A DNA stretch of 64,000 nucleotides, from assembly GCA_020746875.1 (NCBI GenBank), contig JAGTJL010000013.1, positions 2,108,001 to 2,172,000 on the forward strand. Direction: 5' to 3'. Position 1 is the first letter of the stretch. The number at the start of each line of letters is the position of its first letter. The notes beneath the pieces were generated by a model. That model had not been told where the DNA came from, did no database searches, and saw only the letters and a program-made list of their open reading frames with translations. Source of the stretch: Rhexocercosporidium sp. MPI-PUGE-AT-0058. Taxonomy: Eukaryota; Ascomycota; Leotiomycetes; Helotiales. The position numbers were made by a program, and so were the translations under genes. Positions 34,723 to 46,800 of the stretch are shown piece after piece.

Positions 34723-35790
34723 TATTAAATAATAATATATATCGCGAACTTTTATATAACCGCAATTATACTTTTAAACTTAATAAAAATTATAAAGAAG
34801 ATATTAATAAAAAGCTTAAAAAACTATTTTACTTTATTATAGAAATCTAAGAAACGCAAGTAATTAAAAGCAAGTAAAAGCAAAATTATAAAAAAGATAA
34901 AAAAAGAAAATAATATAAAGATTTTATTAATTATAAAAAAGAAAAGACAGAATAAGAAAGTATAATAGAAGTTAAGAACTCGTAAAGCCCAATAATATAT
35001 TATTATTATTCTTCCTTTATTATTAATATTAATTTACTTAAGGCCTTACTTCCTCTCGCTTTTATTAACCTTTTCGAATCAAGCCTTAAAGCTAAAAAAC
35101 GTATATATAATATTATATTCGTAATTAATAATTAATATTTAAAAAAGCTATTATAAAATACCGATATACTAAAGCTTATCCTTATAAAAGAATACTATCT
35201 TAAACCAGTTTTTACCTCGGACGACCTATAGAATATTATACTTAAAAGCGTAAAAAGAAATCGCAAAGTTCACGTGCTTATTAATTAAAAAAATAATTCT
35301 CAGGCGAAAAAATCATACTTTTAAAAAGACGTTATTAAAATACTCTTAAAAAAAATCGGAAAGCCGGCCGAAAATATATTAAATATTTTATCCGTTTTTA
35401 ACTTATCGCTTATTTCTGCGAATTTCGAATTACGCTTATTATCCCGCTTCGGCAGATAAATTATTATCCCAAAGCTCTCTTCGATTTATATAACTAATAT
35501 CGGCTTTACGAATTAAATAATTACTTTTCATATTAATATTAGATATATAAAGCTTTTTATTTTCGCAAGAGATTACAAAAAGATTTAGCTACTCGCTCCT
35601 TTAATTTAAGCAAATATTACTATTATATTAAAGGCCTTTCCGATAATTATATTTATAATTATAAAGTTAATAAACCTTATTATTATTTATCAGACTTTCG
35701 CGCACGTTATATTCCTCCCGCTTAGCGTTATTTATATAATATTTATTATTAAGACTAGGATCTTATATAATAACGCCTTTCGCACTCGAT
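34723..35790. other. AT-rich stretch with possible plus-strand coding traces
   Basis: Lys/Arg-rich wording near 34790-34990 and again near 35250-35370 (KRKKKS, KKNRKAGRKYIK) suggests former coding sequence on the plus strand, but frames change and nothing is recognisable. Confidence 0.35.
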
Positions 35791-35809
35791 AGAATATTTA
35801 AGAAGTAAT

Positions 35810-36560
35810 AATAAATATAATAATCGCTTTAGCTAAAACTGTAGAAGGCAATACCGAAGAAGAACGAGATTTAATCGTTAAGTTATAATTAATTATATTA
35901 CGAGATATCGCTAAGTATAAAAACGAAAAAATGAATTTTAAAGCTTTAATATTGCTTTCTTCCGAAGTTTTATTAGATTTTCGCCGAAACGAAAGCCTTA
36001 AAACTTAAAATATAATTATAAAAGCTTTAATTTAAGAGTTATTTCCTGAAATTAAACTAAAAGCTTTCGAATTAATTAATAATAAAAGCAAGGAATTAAG
36101 ACAAAAAGAATCGATTAAAGATTAAAATAAAGATTTAGAAAATGAAAATAAAATACCGGAAGTAAAGAGCGACCGCGAGGATTAAGAAAAAAGAATAGAG
36201 AATACAAATAAAAACGAAGATAAAGCGCCGGAAAAAGAAACCAAAAGCGAAGAAGAAGAGGAAGTAAAAGATATAAGTAAATAAGAAAAAGTAGAAGATG
36301 CAAGTAAAAGCGAGGAATAAAAAGAGATAAAAGATGCGAGTAAAAGCGAGGAATAAAAGGAAGTAAAAAATACGGGTAAAAGCGTGGAATAAGAGGAAGT
36401 AAAAGATGCGAGTAAAGGCGAGGAATAAGAGAAGAGAATAAAAAGTACGGGCGTAAAATAAAAGAAGAAAGTAAAAAGTACGGGCGTGGAATAAGAAAAG
36501 AAAGTAAAGAATATAAATAAAAGCGAAGAAATAAACTAAAATAAAAAGAAAAAGTAATAA
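35810..36560 (+). pseudogene. Decayed gene with acidic 12-residue tandem repeat, unknown
   Basis: The plus-strand frame starts with a helical region, KTVEGNTEEERDLIVKL and FKALILLSSEVLLDFRRNES (about 35850-36005), and continues through ELFPEIKLKAFELINNKSKE. It then passes into a highly charged tail (about 36140-36540) with repeats of about 36 bp coding EEVKDASKSEE plus a stop where Gln is expected. At least five units are visible, decaying towards the end. Low-complexity charged repeats of this sort evolve by slippage, so they say little about function. No family was recognised. Confidence 0.6.
36300..36510 (+). repeat. Tandem 36-bp coding repeat
   Basis: Units of about 36 bp with the core GATGCGAGTAAAAGCGAGGA. 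Later units diverge to ACGGGCGT-type variants. In frame they encode K-D-A-S-K-S-E-E followed by TAA, likely a former CAA. Confidence 0.8.
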
Positions 36561-36672
36561 TAATTAAATCGGTAATAAATTAACTTTATATAAAGTTTTA
36601 ATAAAAGATTTCCGAGTAAGACTTTATTTAACTTTATATATAATTAATAATTAATTTGAAATTAAATTATTA

Positions 36673-36696
36673 TTTTAATATATCGATATGCTAAAA
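36673..36696. repeat. 24-bp palindrome, copy 3
   Basis: Left half TTTTAATATATC, right half GATATGCTAAAA, the latter unmutated. Confidence 0.8.
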
Positions 36697-36699
36697 CCC

Positions 36700-39600
36700 T
36701 TTTTTATAATTCTAAATATCGAAGTATTTATATTCTTAGCAGCGAGAGAAATATAAAATAAATTATAAACTCATTCTTATATTATTTTTTTCGCCTTTAA
36801 ACGAATCTTCCTTTCTAAATCACCGATTACTAAGTCCGCTTGCTAGTTTCTTTTATTATTAAGATTAAGGTCTTATTTCCGTCTAGAAGAAGTAATATTT
36901 AATAAAACGTAAAGAAATTAAGAAAAAAGTCGTTCTTTTATTATTCGTAAATTAAAGTATGCAATCGAAGAGCCTTATTTACTTTTTCCAATATCCTTCG
37001 GTACTACTTATCTTCAAAATATTTACGCTTATATTTAAAAGACGATAATTATAACCAGTCGAATATCTCGCTTGCGATTATTATTCTTATACGATTCTTA
37101 AAAGTAAAATATAAATCTTTAAAATAAATTAATAAATTAAAATAATAGAAATTAATAATATTTATCTCGATCTTGCTTTTTATTTTTAATTAATTTAAAG
37201 AAGACTTTTTAAAAAATAAAAGAAGAACTTCTTATCGGTATCTCTTAAAGTATAAATAATTAAATAACTTTAAGATTTTAATTAATTAAATAAAATACTT
37301 AATAGCTCGCGGAAGAACCGCAAGAACGTCGTTAAATTATTAAGCAATATCCTTTACTTCGCGAGCCTTCTAATTAAATCCTAAGATATCTTTAAGTCTT
37401 ATTATAAAATAAGAATGAATTTCTTTTATTAATTAAAAGTACTTTTAATTAATAATAAGCATAAATTAATAATAGCCCGTCCGAATTAAAGTTAATTTAA
37501 AGCTTAACTTATACCGGATCTGCTTATTATTTTTATTTTCCTGCCGCTTATATTAAAATATAAGCTGAATTATGAATATATTTTAAAAAAAGAAGTATTA
37601 AAAGTATTAAAAGAAAACGTAAAATAAATAGTTTTATTTTTCACGGATTTTCTCTTTTAGTAAAATTAAAATAACTGCCTCGAATAAGATACAGATCTTC
37701 TGAATATTACTTAATATATAATTGCAATACCTCGGGCTTTTAATAGCTTATGCGAAAAGCAGAGTTTAAGATTATTAAAAGAAGACTATTGCTTTTAATT
37801 TATATATTACTTCCTTTTAATACTTATCTAATAAAATTATTAAAACTATACTTATTATTCGATATTTAGAGCGTAACGAAATCGACCGATTATAAGTATT
37901 TCAATAAGTAAGGCGTATTTGCTTTTTAGCTTTATAATAGCTTCCGATTAACGCCTTTTGTGATTTCTTCCTTACTTATTTTATATTTAATATAGCCGAG
38001 TATTAAGTAATCGAATTAAAGCAGAATTCTAAGAAGCTCTCGTTCTAAAATAAATAAATAATTTTAATATCGTAGATTTCCTTTTTAATAACGTAATATT
38101 ATTAATACTTTAAGCTATTATAAAAAACCTAAGATTTCTTTTTAAGTATATATATTATATTATACGCTTTAGATAAGAATTTAATATTATAATATTAAGT
38201 TTTACCCGAAATTCTTTCCTTTTCATATATAATTTCCAAAAACTTTTCTAAATAATATCGCTTTTATAAGTATATTTAAGCTTTTCTTTAATTCGTATTC
38301 TTAAAAGTAAGAAAATTAAGGCAAATCTCAGTAACTAAATTAATATAAAGTTTATTATATTATAAAAATCTTTAATTAAATATAATATTTAATTTATTAT
38401 AAAACTTAATCAGAATTATAAGAAAAAAATCTTATTTTTAAAATTATAACTTATATCTTTTATTAATTATATAAAGAAAAGCATTAAAAAACTCCGAAAA
38501 GTTCGTTTAAATAATAAAACTTTAAATCGTTTTCTAAATAACTTTAAAGTATTCCGATTAAATTAAGTAAGTTCGGTGCGTTTTTACGTATAAATCCTGG
38601 ACCTCGGTTCGCATCTCGTTCGCTCGAGCAGAAGCGTTTAATTAACTTATTAATTAATTTAATAAAATATATTAAATAATAACATCGAGAATATATTAAA
38701 AAATACTTTTAAATATTACGTAATTCGTAAAACGACTTATTTATTCGCTAATTAAGCTTTTAAAAGTATACCTTTTAATATATAAATAAAAGAAGAAAAT
38801 ATAAACCAAATAATTATAAATACTAATAATATTACTAAAATATAAATATAAAATATATCGAAGTTGAATTATAACTTATATATCGTACTTATTAATAAAT
38901 AAATAAAAGATTACTCGCTTAATATAAAGATCGCTTACGATTCTACGCAAGTATTATAAAATTAAATAATAATAAAACTTTATAAGAAATACTTTTAAAA
39001 AAGCTGAAAATCTAATTATATTATTTAAATCGCAACTTATTTAAGAAAATATAACTTAAAATTCTTTTATATATAAATAAATATTTTTTAAAAAAAATAA
39101 AGTATTTAATATTCCCGTGAAAAGCTTTATAAGAATAAAAATCGAAAAGAGAACAGCTTTCGGGCTTACTCTTTAATTAATATAAAAGATATTACTCTCG
39201 AGTTTAATAAAAGTATTATTAAAAAATAATTCAGTTTTTATATATATAATATTTAAAAAGTAATAATTGCCTTTCGCCGAAGTATTATAAGCCGTATCTT
39301 AAAAGTCGTATTAATCTTTCGTATAGCTTAAAATACCTACTTAAATATAACGAAAAAAGAAACCTGCAAGCTTATAATATTCTTCAGATTAATCTAATAA
39401 ATCATATTAACGCTTAAGATTTAGAATATTATAATTTTACTTATAACGCGATAATAAATACTTTTAATTTTTAAATAAATTTATAAGTTTACTTAAGGAT
39501 TTAAAAAGATTAATTCTTTTAAGAAATTCCGAGATAATTTACTTAATTATTATCGTTTTTTAAGATTTATATAAAAACGTATATTAACTTAGCTTTGTCT

Positions 39601-39830
39601 TACAAAAGCGTTCTCGTAATAGCGTTTTACTTACTTCTCCTTAAATTATATTTAAAATATTATATTTTATTTTTTAATTTTTTCTTTTTAAAAAGCTTTT
39701 AATATCTTTTCCTTATACGTCGAATTGCTTCGAGCGTTAAAGTATTTGCAAATTAAAAAATAATATTTAATAAAAAATAAAATACTTAAATAATAAAAAC
39801 AATTCGATTTAGTTATTTATAATAAAATCG
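36700..39830. other. AT-rich RIP desert
   Basis: About 3.1 kb of very AT-rich DNA, stops in all frames. The only compositional break is a GC-richer patch near 38560-38640. No product, RNA gene or repeat was recognised. Confidence 0.55.
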
Positions 39831-39839
39831 CTTAAGAGC

Positions 39840-40370
39840 TAAGCTTATATATATATAAGGAACGTTAAGCTAAAGCTACTCGCATTCGATAATAATAATA
39901 ATATAAAAGCAAATCTAAAGCCAGAATTCGATATTAAGCTAAAGCTACTTATATCTAATAGTAATAAGAATATAAGAGCAAATCCAGAATTAAAGTTCGA
40001 TATTAAATTAAGATTACTTACGTCCGATAATAATAAAAGTATAAAAGTAAATTTAGAATTAGAGTTCGATATTAAATTAAGATTATTTACGTTTAATAAT
40101 AATAAAAGTATAAGAGTAAATCCGGAGCTAAAATTCGACGGAGAACCTGAGATTTTATTATACTTATCGATTTGTTTCGGCATCGAAGAAGATATAATAG
40201 TAAAGGCAAGAAATAATCGAGAAGTGCCCGGTATATAAGGAATAAATTAAAAGAAAATTATATAAGAAGCTCTTAAGAAAATAAACAAAGAATTATACGT
40301 AAAACTCTGCTACGAATTAGTATAAGAAGCTTTTAGCTTCACGTTTAAGTAAATATATTTTAATAAAAAA
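39840..40370 (+). pseudogene. Decayed gene with 23-residue tandem repeat, unknown
   Basis: The plus strand encodes four tandem copies of a unit of about 69 bp (39868-40136), with the shared core EFDIKLRLLTSDNNKSI. These run on in frame into GEPEILLYLSICFGIEEDII and KINKELYVKLCYELV (to about 40325). The repeat part contains no stop, unlike its surroundings. The family is unknown. A longer open frame on the opposite strand here is just the antisense of this repeat. Confidence 0.6.
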
Positions 40371-40582
40371 ATCTATTAAACTTATAATTTTCTTTCTTAA
40401 TTAACTTTAAGATAAAAACTTATTCGAAGAGACAAAGAGTCTTCTGCGCTGCTTTCTCGCTTTCGAGTAACTTTTAAGTATTTAAAGAAAAGCAAGTAAT
40501 AAATAAGAGATATATATTCGAGAAAAGTATAAAAATTAATTAGATTAACTCGCGCAAGGAATATAATATTTATTATAATAAG

Positions 40583-40606
40583 TTTTAATATATCGATATG
40601 CCAAAA
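40583..40606. repeat. 24-bp palindrome, copy 4
   Basis: Left half TTTTAATATATC, right half GATATGCCAAAA, with one T/C variant. Confidence 0.75.
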
Positions 40607-40619
40607 CTTTAAGCTATTA

Positions 40620-41860
40620 TCTACTAGGCGACCGCCGACGGCTTATTAACTTACTAAATAAAAGCTATATTCTTTTTAAGAAATTACTTTAATTATATTA
40701 TAATTACGTTACAGTAATAGAGTTTTTTTTATAAGTAACTTCGATAATATTAAGTAATAAGTAATATTTCTTAAAGCAATTATCGCTTGCGAATAAGAGC
40801 GAATAATACGAATTAAATCTAAGACCGGTTAAAGAAAAAGAGCTTCGCCCGAATCATTTTTTATACTTCGCAAGAGGTCGAGGGTTTTAAGTAAAAAGAG
40901 ATTTAACCGGCATATCTTTTATAATATTTAAAAGAAAGAAAATATAATATTTATATTTTTTATAATATAAAGAATTAAGTATTTTATAACTAAGCAAATA
41001 CTTACTGCTTTAAGGAAAGCGTCGAAGAGGACCTTAACGATTTGCTATATTTTTTAAATATTAATTTTATAAATTCTAAAAGTTATTAAAAGCGTAATAA
41101 AAAAAGTTCTTATAAATTATTTATTAACTCGACGCTCCTTTCGGAAGCAGTATTATAATACTTTTGCTAAATTACTATATAAAAAAGTAAATTCTTTAAT
41201 ATATTTATAACTTATTATTTAAGTATTTTTATTTTATTCTTAATTCTTTAATTAAGTATTTTATAATATAACTGCGAATATCGCGATCTTATAATCTCGG
41301 AAAGCCTTATAACTCGAGGAACTCCCGCAGCTTCTTCTCTTTTAATCTTACGGCTTTCTCTCGCAGATCAGTAAACGCTTAATACAGCTCGAACCCGTAG
41401 ATCGTTTTAATAATCTCTTAAATGATCTTTTATTTAATTTCTTTTATTTTATATTTAACGTATATCGAGAAGAAGATTTATATCTCGGGCAGCGAGCTTT
41501 ATTTCGAAGCTCGCTTTATTATAAAAGCTACTTTTGATATCTTAACTTATTCGTAATCGATAATCTTATTAAAGAATTCGAGGATTCGCTTTTAATAAGA
41601 CCCGCCGAAAGTATTTTTAAAAAAGAATTCTTTAAGAAAAGTAATTTATAAAAGCTTAATTTAAGATAAAATAATAAAATTATTCTTTTTTCTTTAATTT
41701 ATAATAATTATAACTCTTATTTAAAAATCTTTATTACGTTCGATTCTAGTTCTTAACTTTATTATCGAGATATAGCTTACCGAGGATTTATGTCTTTCGC
41801 TATACTTACTCTTACTTTATAAGATATCTTCTTCTGTTTTAAAAGTTGTATTATCGAAGA
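40620..41860. other. AT-rich stretch, no gene recognised
   Basis: Mixed coding-like traces on either strand but nothing that can be named. A GC-richer patch lies near 41300-41400. Confidence 0.4.
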
Positions 41861-41874
41861 ATTTAATATAAAAA

Positions 41875-42360
41875 AATAATTTAAAATAAAGGATTTCGAT
41901 ATAAGTAGATTCGATAACCGGATATTTAATAAGAAGAAGCTTAATAAAAGCGGATTCGGAGAAAGCGGATTTAAAGAAAGCAGATTCGCAGAAAGCAGAT
42001 TCGTAAAAGGCAGATTCGTAAAAAGCGGATTCGGAAAAAGCAAATTCAGAAAAGGCAGATTCGTAAAAAGTAGATTTACAGAAAGCAGATCTGGAAAAGG
42101 CAGATCCGCAGAAAGTAAAAGTATTCGGTTTATATAAAATAAAAAGAAAATAATAAAAGTATTAAATAAAGCTCGAATTAGCGATAGCGGGAAGTATATT
42201 AGTAATAAAAGCGTAAGAAAAAGCTCGCGAGCGAGTAAATCTTATAATAATAACGAGGACGATTCTGATAATACTTATAACGTTTCTGCTAAGGATCGAA
42301 AAGTATCTTAAATACGCGAGATCTTTTCCGATCGCGTATTTATTAATTCGAGTATTAAAT
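41875..42360 (+). pseudogene. Decayed gene with pentapeptide tandem repeat, unknown
   Basis: One plus-strand frame is open except for single stops. It reads DFDISRFDNRIFNKKKLNK, then about eleven tandem pentapeptides of the form S-(G/R)-F-x-(E/K) (41949-42115), then a Ser/Asp-rich stretch SYNNNEDDSDNTYNVSAKD (about 42239-42295) and IREIFSDRVFINSS. The basic-aromatic repeat followed by an acidic linker resembles a disordered tail. No family was recognised. The long open frame on the minus strand over this region is its shadow. Confidence 0.6.
41949..42115 (+). repeat. Tandem 15-bp coding repeat
   Basis: About eleven units near AGCAGATTCGGAAAA, each 15 bp with no length change, so the reading frame is kept. 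Confidence 0.88.
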
Positions 42361-42364
42361 AATA

Positions 42365-43260
42365 TATAATTTACTAAAGAAGCTATATTAATTAGCGCTA
42401 TTATTATAAATAAAAAAAATAAGGAATTTATAACTTAATATTCCCTTAGGAAAGTATTACTTTATAAGATATTATTCGCGGGTTATATTTTAAAGTAATT
42501 TGCCAGAAATATTACTAGAAATAAGAAAGCGGGCTATTTATATTTTTTAATAACTATAAGACGCTAAAAATTTACCGGCGTATCAGAGAGAGAGCGTATT
42601 ATTATAGAAAAAGCGTATTATTTAGAAGAGCGTATTATTCGGAAGAGCGTAATATAAATCGTACGGCTAATTTAAGTTATATTATTATATCCTTAGCTAA
42701 TACTTATCGAATATAAGACTATTTTAATTTAAGTAAAAGACAAGCCGCTTCCGATATTTTACCCCTTTTTATTAGTTCGTAATAAAGTTTAAGATACGTT
42801 AAAATCAAAAACGAGAAGAATATTAGCTTTTAATTATAATTTTATTAGATTATATTATTCTATTATATATACGGCCGAATCCTTTTATTATAATTATTAT
42901 TTATTTTTCTTCTTATCTACTTTAAGATTTCTTACCGCTTAAGGAACCGGAGCTTTTATTACCGTTTTAACTTACTTCTGCTTTTGCTTCTGCTTTTTTA
43001 ATAACGATTCCGAGTAATCCAATAATAAATTATACTTCTTCGATAATATATTAAAGCTGCTTTTATAACTTACTTTCTTAAAAAATATAAAGCTAAAAGC
43101 ATCGGCGTCTGAGCTAAGAATTAATCTATTAAGTATTTCTTTTATTTATTAAATATTAATATTAAAACCTTATAAAAAGAAATATTATTTACTTTTAAAT
43201 AAAAGCGTTATATTATCTTTTAGAATAATATTATTAAAAACTAATATCTTAGCGATTAGA
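42365..43260. other. AT-rich stretch, weak coding traces
   Basis: Pockets such as GCGTATTATT repeats near 42594-42650 and pyrimidine-rich stretches. No gene can be named. Confidence 0.4.
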
Positions 43261-43269
43261 ATAAAAGAG

Positions 43270-43690
43270 TAAATAAGAATTATAATAACTTTTAAAGAAA
43301 GTATTCTTTAAAAAAAGCGAGAAGACGATTAAAATAGATCGGTTTGCTTCTCGTGCGAGGAAGAGAAGACTTTTATAAGGACCTTCGCAGCGGCCTTAAG
43401 CTTATTCGAGAAGGTAGCAGGCTTAATAGCAAGCTTAATAGCAGACTTAATAGCAGACTTAATTAAGAGACTCTTACGAGCGAAAGAAGATTACTTGGCT
43501 AGCGTAATAAAAGCTTTAAGAATAAGGTTTTGCTTAATAATAATCGAGGAAATAAAAGCCGTCTTAAGTTTAATAAGAATAAGAACCGAGGAGCGTAAAG
43601 CTTAAGTAATTAAGCTTTCCGAGGAATAATCAGCTGGCTTAACTTAAGAGGTTTTTTAAATCTCTTTTAAATAGATAACTGCCGTTATTA
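43270..43690 (+). pseudogene. Decayed helical protein segment, unknown
   Basis: A plus-strand frame from about 43345 reads CFSCEEEKTFIRTFAAALSL, then FEKVAGLIASLIADLIADLI (with GCA-GAC-TTA-ATA units repeated), then KEDYLASVIKALRIRFCLII. It stays open for about 90 codons before TAA/TAG codons appear. The regular hydrophobic spacing predicts a long amphipathic or membrane-associated helix. I recognise no family. Confidence 0.5.
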
Positions 43691-43699
43691 GAATTAATA

Positions 43700-44015
43700 C
43701 AGCGAGATAAGAAAGAGCTTATTTTAATGAATAAAGTAATAAATCTCTATTCCGTTACTTATTTGCTCGAAGAGCTTCGTCGCCGCCGCTAGAAACTGGA
43801 AAAGTTAATATAAATCACAGAAAATTATCGGGAAACTTACTCGTATTCTCTTTTTTTTTATTTTTAATACTTGCTTTATATTATTAATTCGCGATTATAT
43901 AATACGTCGAGCTAGAGTTTAATATTATTTTTAAAGAAATAAAAAAAAAGCTTTCTAAAATTATTAATTTATCTTACGCGGTAGACCTACCTCCTATATG
44001 ACGGTGGTATTTCGG
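43700..44015. other. AT-rich stretch, nothing recognised
   Basis: A small GC-richer patch near 43970-44015 leads into the direct repeat that follows. Confidence 0.4.
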
Positions 44016-44019
44016 TAAA

Positions 44020-44259
44020 ACATTAAAACTCGGGTGCTGTGATTGGCCTAAGCGCTGCTGATTAAGGCGGTTTCCGGTAAGACATTATTCGGTAAGATAC
44101 TAGTTTGCCTATCTTATTATTTCCGTCCTAAATTCGACTTTTTTTACGTATAAGTATAATGTTTTTATATTATTCGGTGTATTAAGTGGCTTTATGCTAT
44201 ATCTGCAAGTCTTATATTATTTTTAAGCGTTTAAGTTAAGAGCGTTATTTATAAGCGAG
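44020..44259 (+). repeat. 240-bp direct repeat, copy A
   Basis: Begins ATTAAAACTCGGGTGCTGTG-like sequence and ends near TTATTTATAAGCGAG. Repeated in the same orientation at 48991-49229. Copy A keeps more G and C (for example GGCCTAAGCGCTGCTG) and so has suffered less RIP. It is followed by a tandem array instead of the helicase. Confidence 0.9.
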
Positions 44260-44311
44260 TTTATATATGCTTAATATTATAACGGTCCTTAAAACGGAGC
44301 TTATTAAAGGT

Positions 44312-45062
44312 CCTCCGTTTTATAATATATAGAATATATTGAATGTTTCGATTGTATTTAGTCCTGTGATATAGTACGACGAAGACGGAAGATAAGACGT
44401 AAGGCGGAGAATATATATTCTTTAAGAGAAACGCTAAGCTAGATGTAGGAGATGTTATTAGAAGTCCTCCTTTCGTCTTTCTTCTTATTTCTTTTCTTAT
44501 TTCTCCTTTCGTTTCGTAGCATATAGAATATATCGAATGTTTTAATTATATTTAGTCCTGCGATACGGTGCGACGAAGACGGAAGACAAGACGTAAAGCT
44601 AATAATATATACCCCTTGAGAGAGACGCTAGGCCGAATGCAGGAGATATTGCTAAAGGGCCTCCGTCTTATAATATATAGAATATATCGAATGTTTTAAT
44701 TACATTTGGTCTTGTAATACGGTGCGACGGAAGACGGAAAATAAGACGTAAGACTGAAAATATATACCCCGAGAAAAAGACGCTAAGCCGGATGTAAGAA
44801 ATATTACTAGAAGTCCTTTTTTTATCTTTCTTCTCGTTCTTCTTTTTTTTATCTTTCCTTTTATCGCTTCTCCTCGCTTTCCGAAGCGAGAGCTTTTTCT
44901 TACGTCCCCTGTCTTGTAATATATAAAATATATTGAATGTTTTGACTGCTTTTAGTCCTGCGATACGGTGCGACGGAAGACAGAAGATAAGACGTAAGGC
45001 TAAGAATATATACTCTAAGAGAAAGACGCTAAGCTAGATGTAAGAGATATTACTAAAGGCTC
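44312..45062 (+). repeat. Four imperfect tandem repeats of about 145-160 bp
   Basis: Four units (about 44312-44470, 44505-44655, 44658-44812 and 44907-45062) share AATATATCGAATGTTTT, then TAGTCCTGCGATACGGTGCG, then AAGACGTAAGGC, then GACGCTAAGC and GGAGATATTACTA. Variable pyrimidine-rich spacers separate units 1-2 and 3-4. No coding frame is conserved across units. Confidence 0.9.
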
Positions 45063-45064
45063 TC

Positions 45065-45820
45065 TTTCCGTCGCTCCTTCCTCTCGTCTTATCGAAGCTT
45101 AAAGATATATTTTCTTAAGCTTTTTACTTCTTTTCTTTCTCGCGCTTTAATATCTTTATTTAATAGCGAGCTTCGTCTTCAAAAGGAATATCGCTTAATG
45201 CCGTATTACCGAAGGCTTCCGAGAGATAGCTATTTTAATTAAGTATCGTTAAATATTATTTCGTAATAAGAGACAAACTTTGATAGCTTTTTTTAGCTAT
45301 TATTAAGAGGTTTATATATAGATATATTAAAGTTAGACTCTTAGTTAGCTTCGTAAGGACCGTTTTTAATAAAAGAGCTAGTTTATTAAAACGAAAAGCT
45401 CTAAATGTGACGCTTTTATATAATAATAGAAGTTTTCGTAAGTATAAAAGATTTTGTCGAAGGCGGAATTAATTCTTGTCGATTATATTTAAAAGATTAT
45501 TTCTCGGGTATATTTAAATTGCTTTAAACTACAACTGCGAAAGTACTTTTAGTCTTCTCGATAATTTCTTGCTTTTTTATAACCTTAATTTCCTTATTTA
45601 GCGCGTCCTTATTAACCTAAGCATAACGTCGAAAAGTTATTTACTTGTGCTTATTTCTTTCTGGTTATAATTCTCTTAAGTTTAGAATTATAATTCGAGT
45701 GTAATCCTCGATGAGTTTTTTAATTCTAAGGCATTTCCTGCATAAATCGCGCGTTAGAAAGACCTCCGCCTCTATTTTAACATTATAATCCCTTAATCGA
45801 AAGAGCTCGCCTAAGAGTAC
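45065..45820. other. Mixed-composition DNA, no gene recognised
   Basis: Pyrimidine-rich opening, then moderately GC-balanced sequence without a convincing frame. Confidence 0.4.
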
Positions 45821-46043
45821 TCGAATAGGTTTATCGATATCACGAAGTTCCTTGGGATAATCGCTGAATCGGTTTATCGATGTTACGAAGTTCCCTGGGA
45901 TAATCGCTCGAATCGGTTTATTGATGTCACGACGTTTTCGGGGATAATCGCAAGTAAATTATAATATTAATTATGGCTCGACGTTACGACGTTCCCGGGG
46001 ACAACCGCAAGTAAACCATAACATTAATCGTAGCTCGACGTGG
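45821..46043 (+). repeat. Short tandem repeats of 44 bp grading into 57 bp
   Basis: Three 43-44-bp units (45821, 45865, 45908) share GGTTTATCGATGTCACGA, then GTTCC-TGGGATAATCGC. Two longer variants then carry AAGTAAACCATAACATTAAT inserts. GC-balanced and lightly mutated. Confidence 0.85.
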
Positions 46044-46049
46044 CTCGTA

Positions 46050-46800
46050 TAAACATATCCTTGTGCTTTCTTATAATACCCTTTAAAAAGGTGAGTTAGA
46101 AAGTAATAATTATGAAATTCTATATAACGTTAAATTTCCTTTATTTAAAAAGCGTAATTTAAAAGCTTAAGATAATCTTTTACGTAAGGTATTTATTAGG
46201 AAGTATATACTTTAAAGGAAAGTTAAAGCTAAAGTTTTAAATAAAACTTATAACTTTACTTAAATAAGATTATTATTGCTTTTAAAAACTTCGACGAGTT
46301 AAAAGATATATAATTATTTATTAAGTACTTAATGATAAGTAAGTCCGGCTGTCCGCTGGTTACACGAAGTTAGTCTCGACCTCTCTTAATTAAGTTACTT
46401 GCCGACCTTTATTTGTTTATTATTAAGCTTTCGCACACCTATATATGTAGCTTATTACTTAAGCGAGGCTAATAATACGGCGGCAGAATAATCTGTATAT
46501 AACTAAGTGCTTTAGAATATTCTCCTCACGAACCGCATATATTTTATTAGCCAGAATTGAGATGAGCGTTTATATTAATATAACGGTTTCCTTGCCGTTT
46601 ATTTAGTCGACGAGGTCTTCTTACCGCTTTTTACGTTTATATTACTTATTTAATTCTATTAAAAAGAGCGTATCTTCTCTTTTCAATTTTATTCTCTTAT
46701 TACCTTACTATTAATTATACTTACTTACTTTATTTCCTTTTTATTTTTCTTTCTTTATTCCGATTCCTCTTATTATTACTTCTCTTACTATAGCTTCTCT
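46050..46800. other. AT-rich spacer, nothing recognised
   Basis: No gene or repeat that I can name. Confidence 0.45.

Noticed and set aside
36115..36303. Minus-strand Leu/Phe-rich open frame
   Set aside because: Antisense of the acidic Lys/Glu-rich segment of the plus-strand pseudogene.
39845..40183. 112-codon minus-strand open frame resembling a membrane protein
   Set aside because: It is the antisense of the 69-bp coding repeat, which continues in frame into protein-like sequence on the plus strand.
41777..42043. 88-codon minus-strand open frame
   Set aside because: Antisense of the 15-bp repeat; the plus-strand frame extends well past the repeat into a non-repeat acidic region.
18700..43900. 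Regional centromere
   Set aside because: AT-rich RIP deserts do form centromeres in some fungi, but composition alone cannot show it; CENP-A mapping would be needed.
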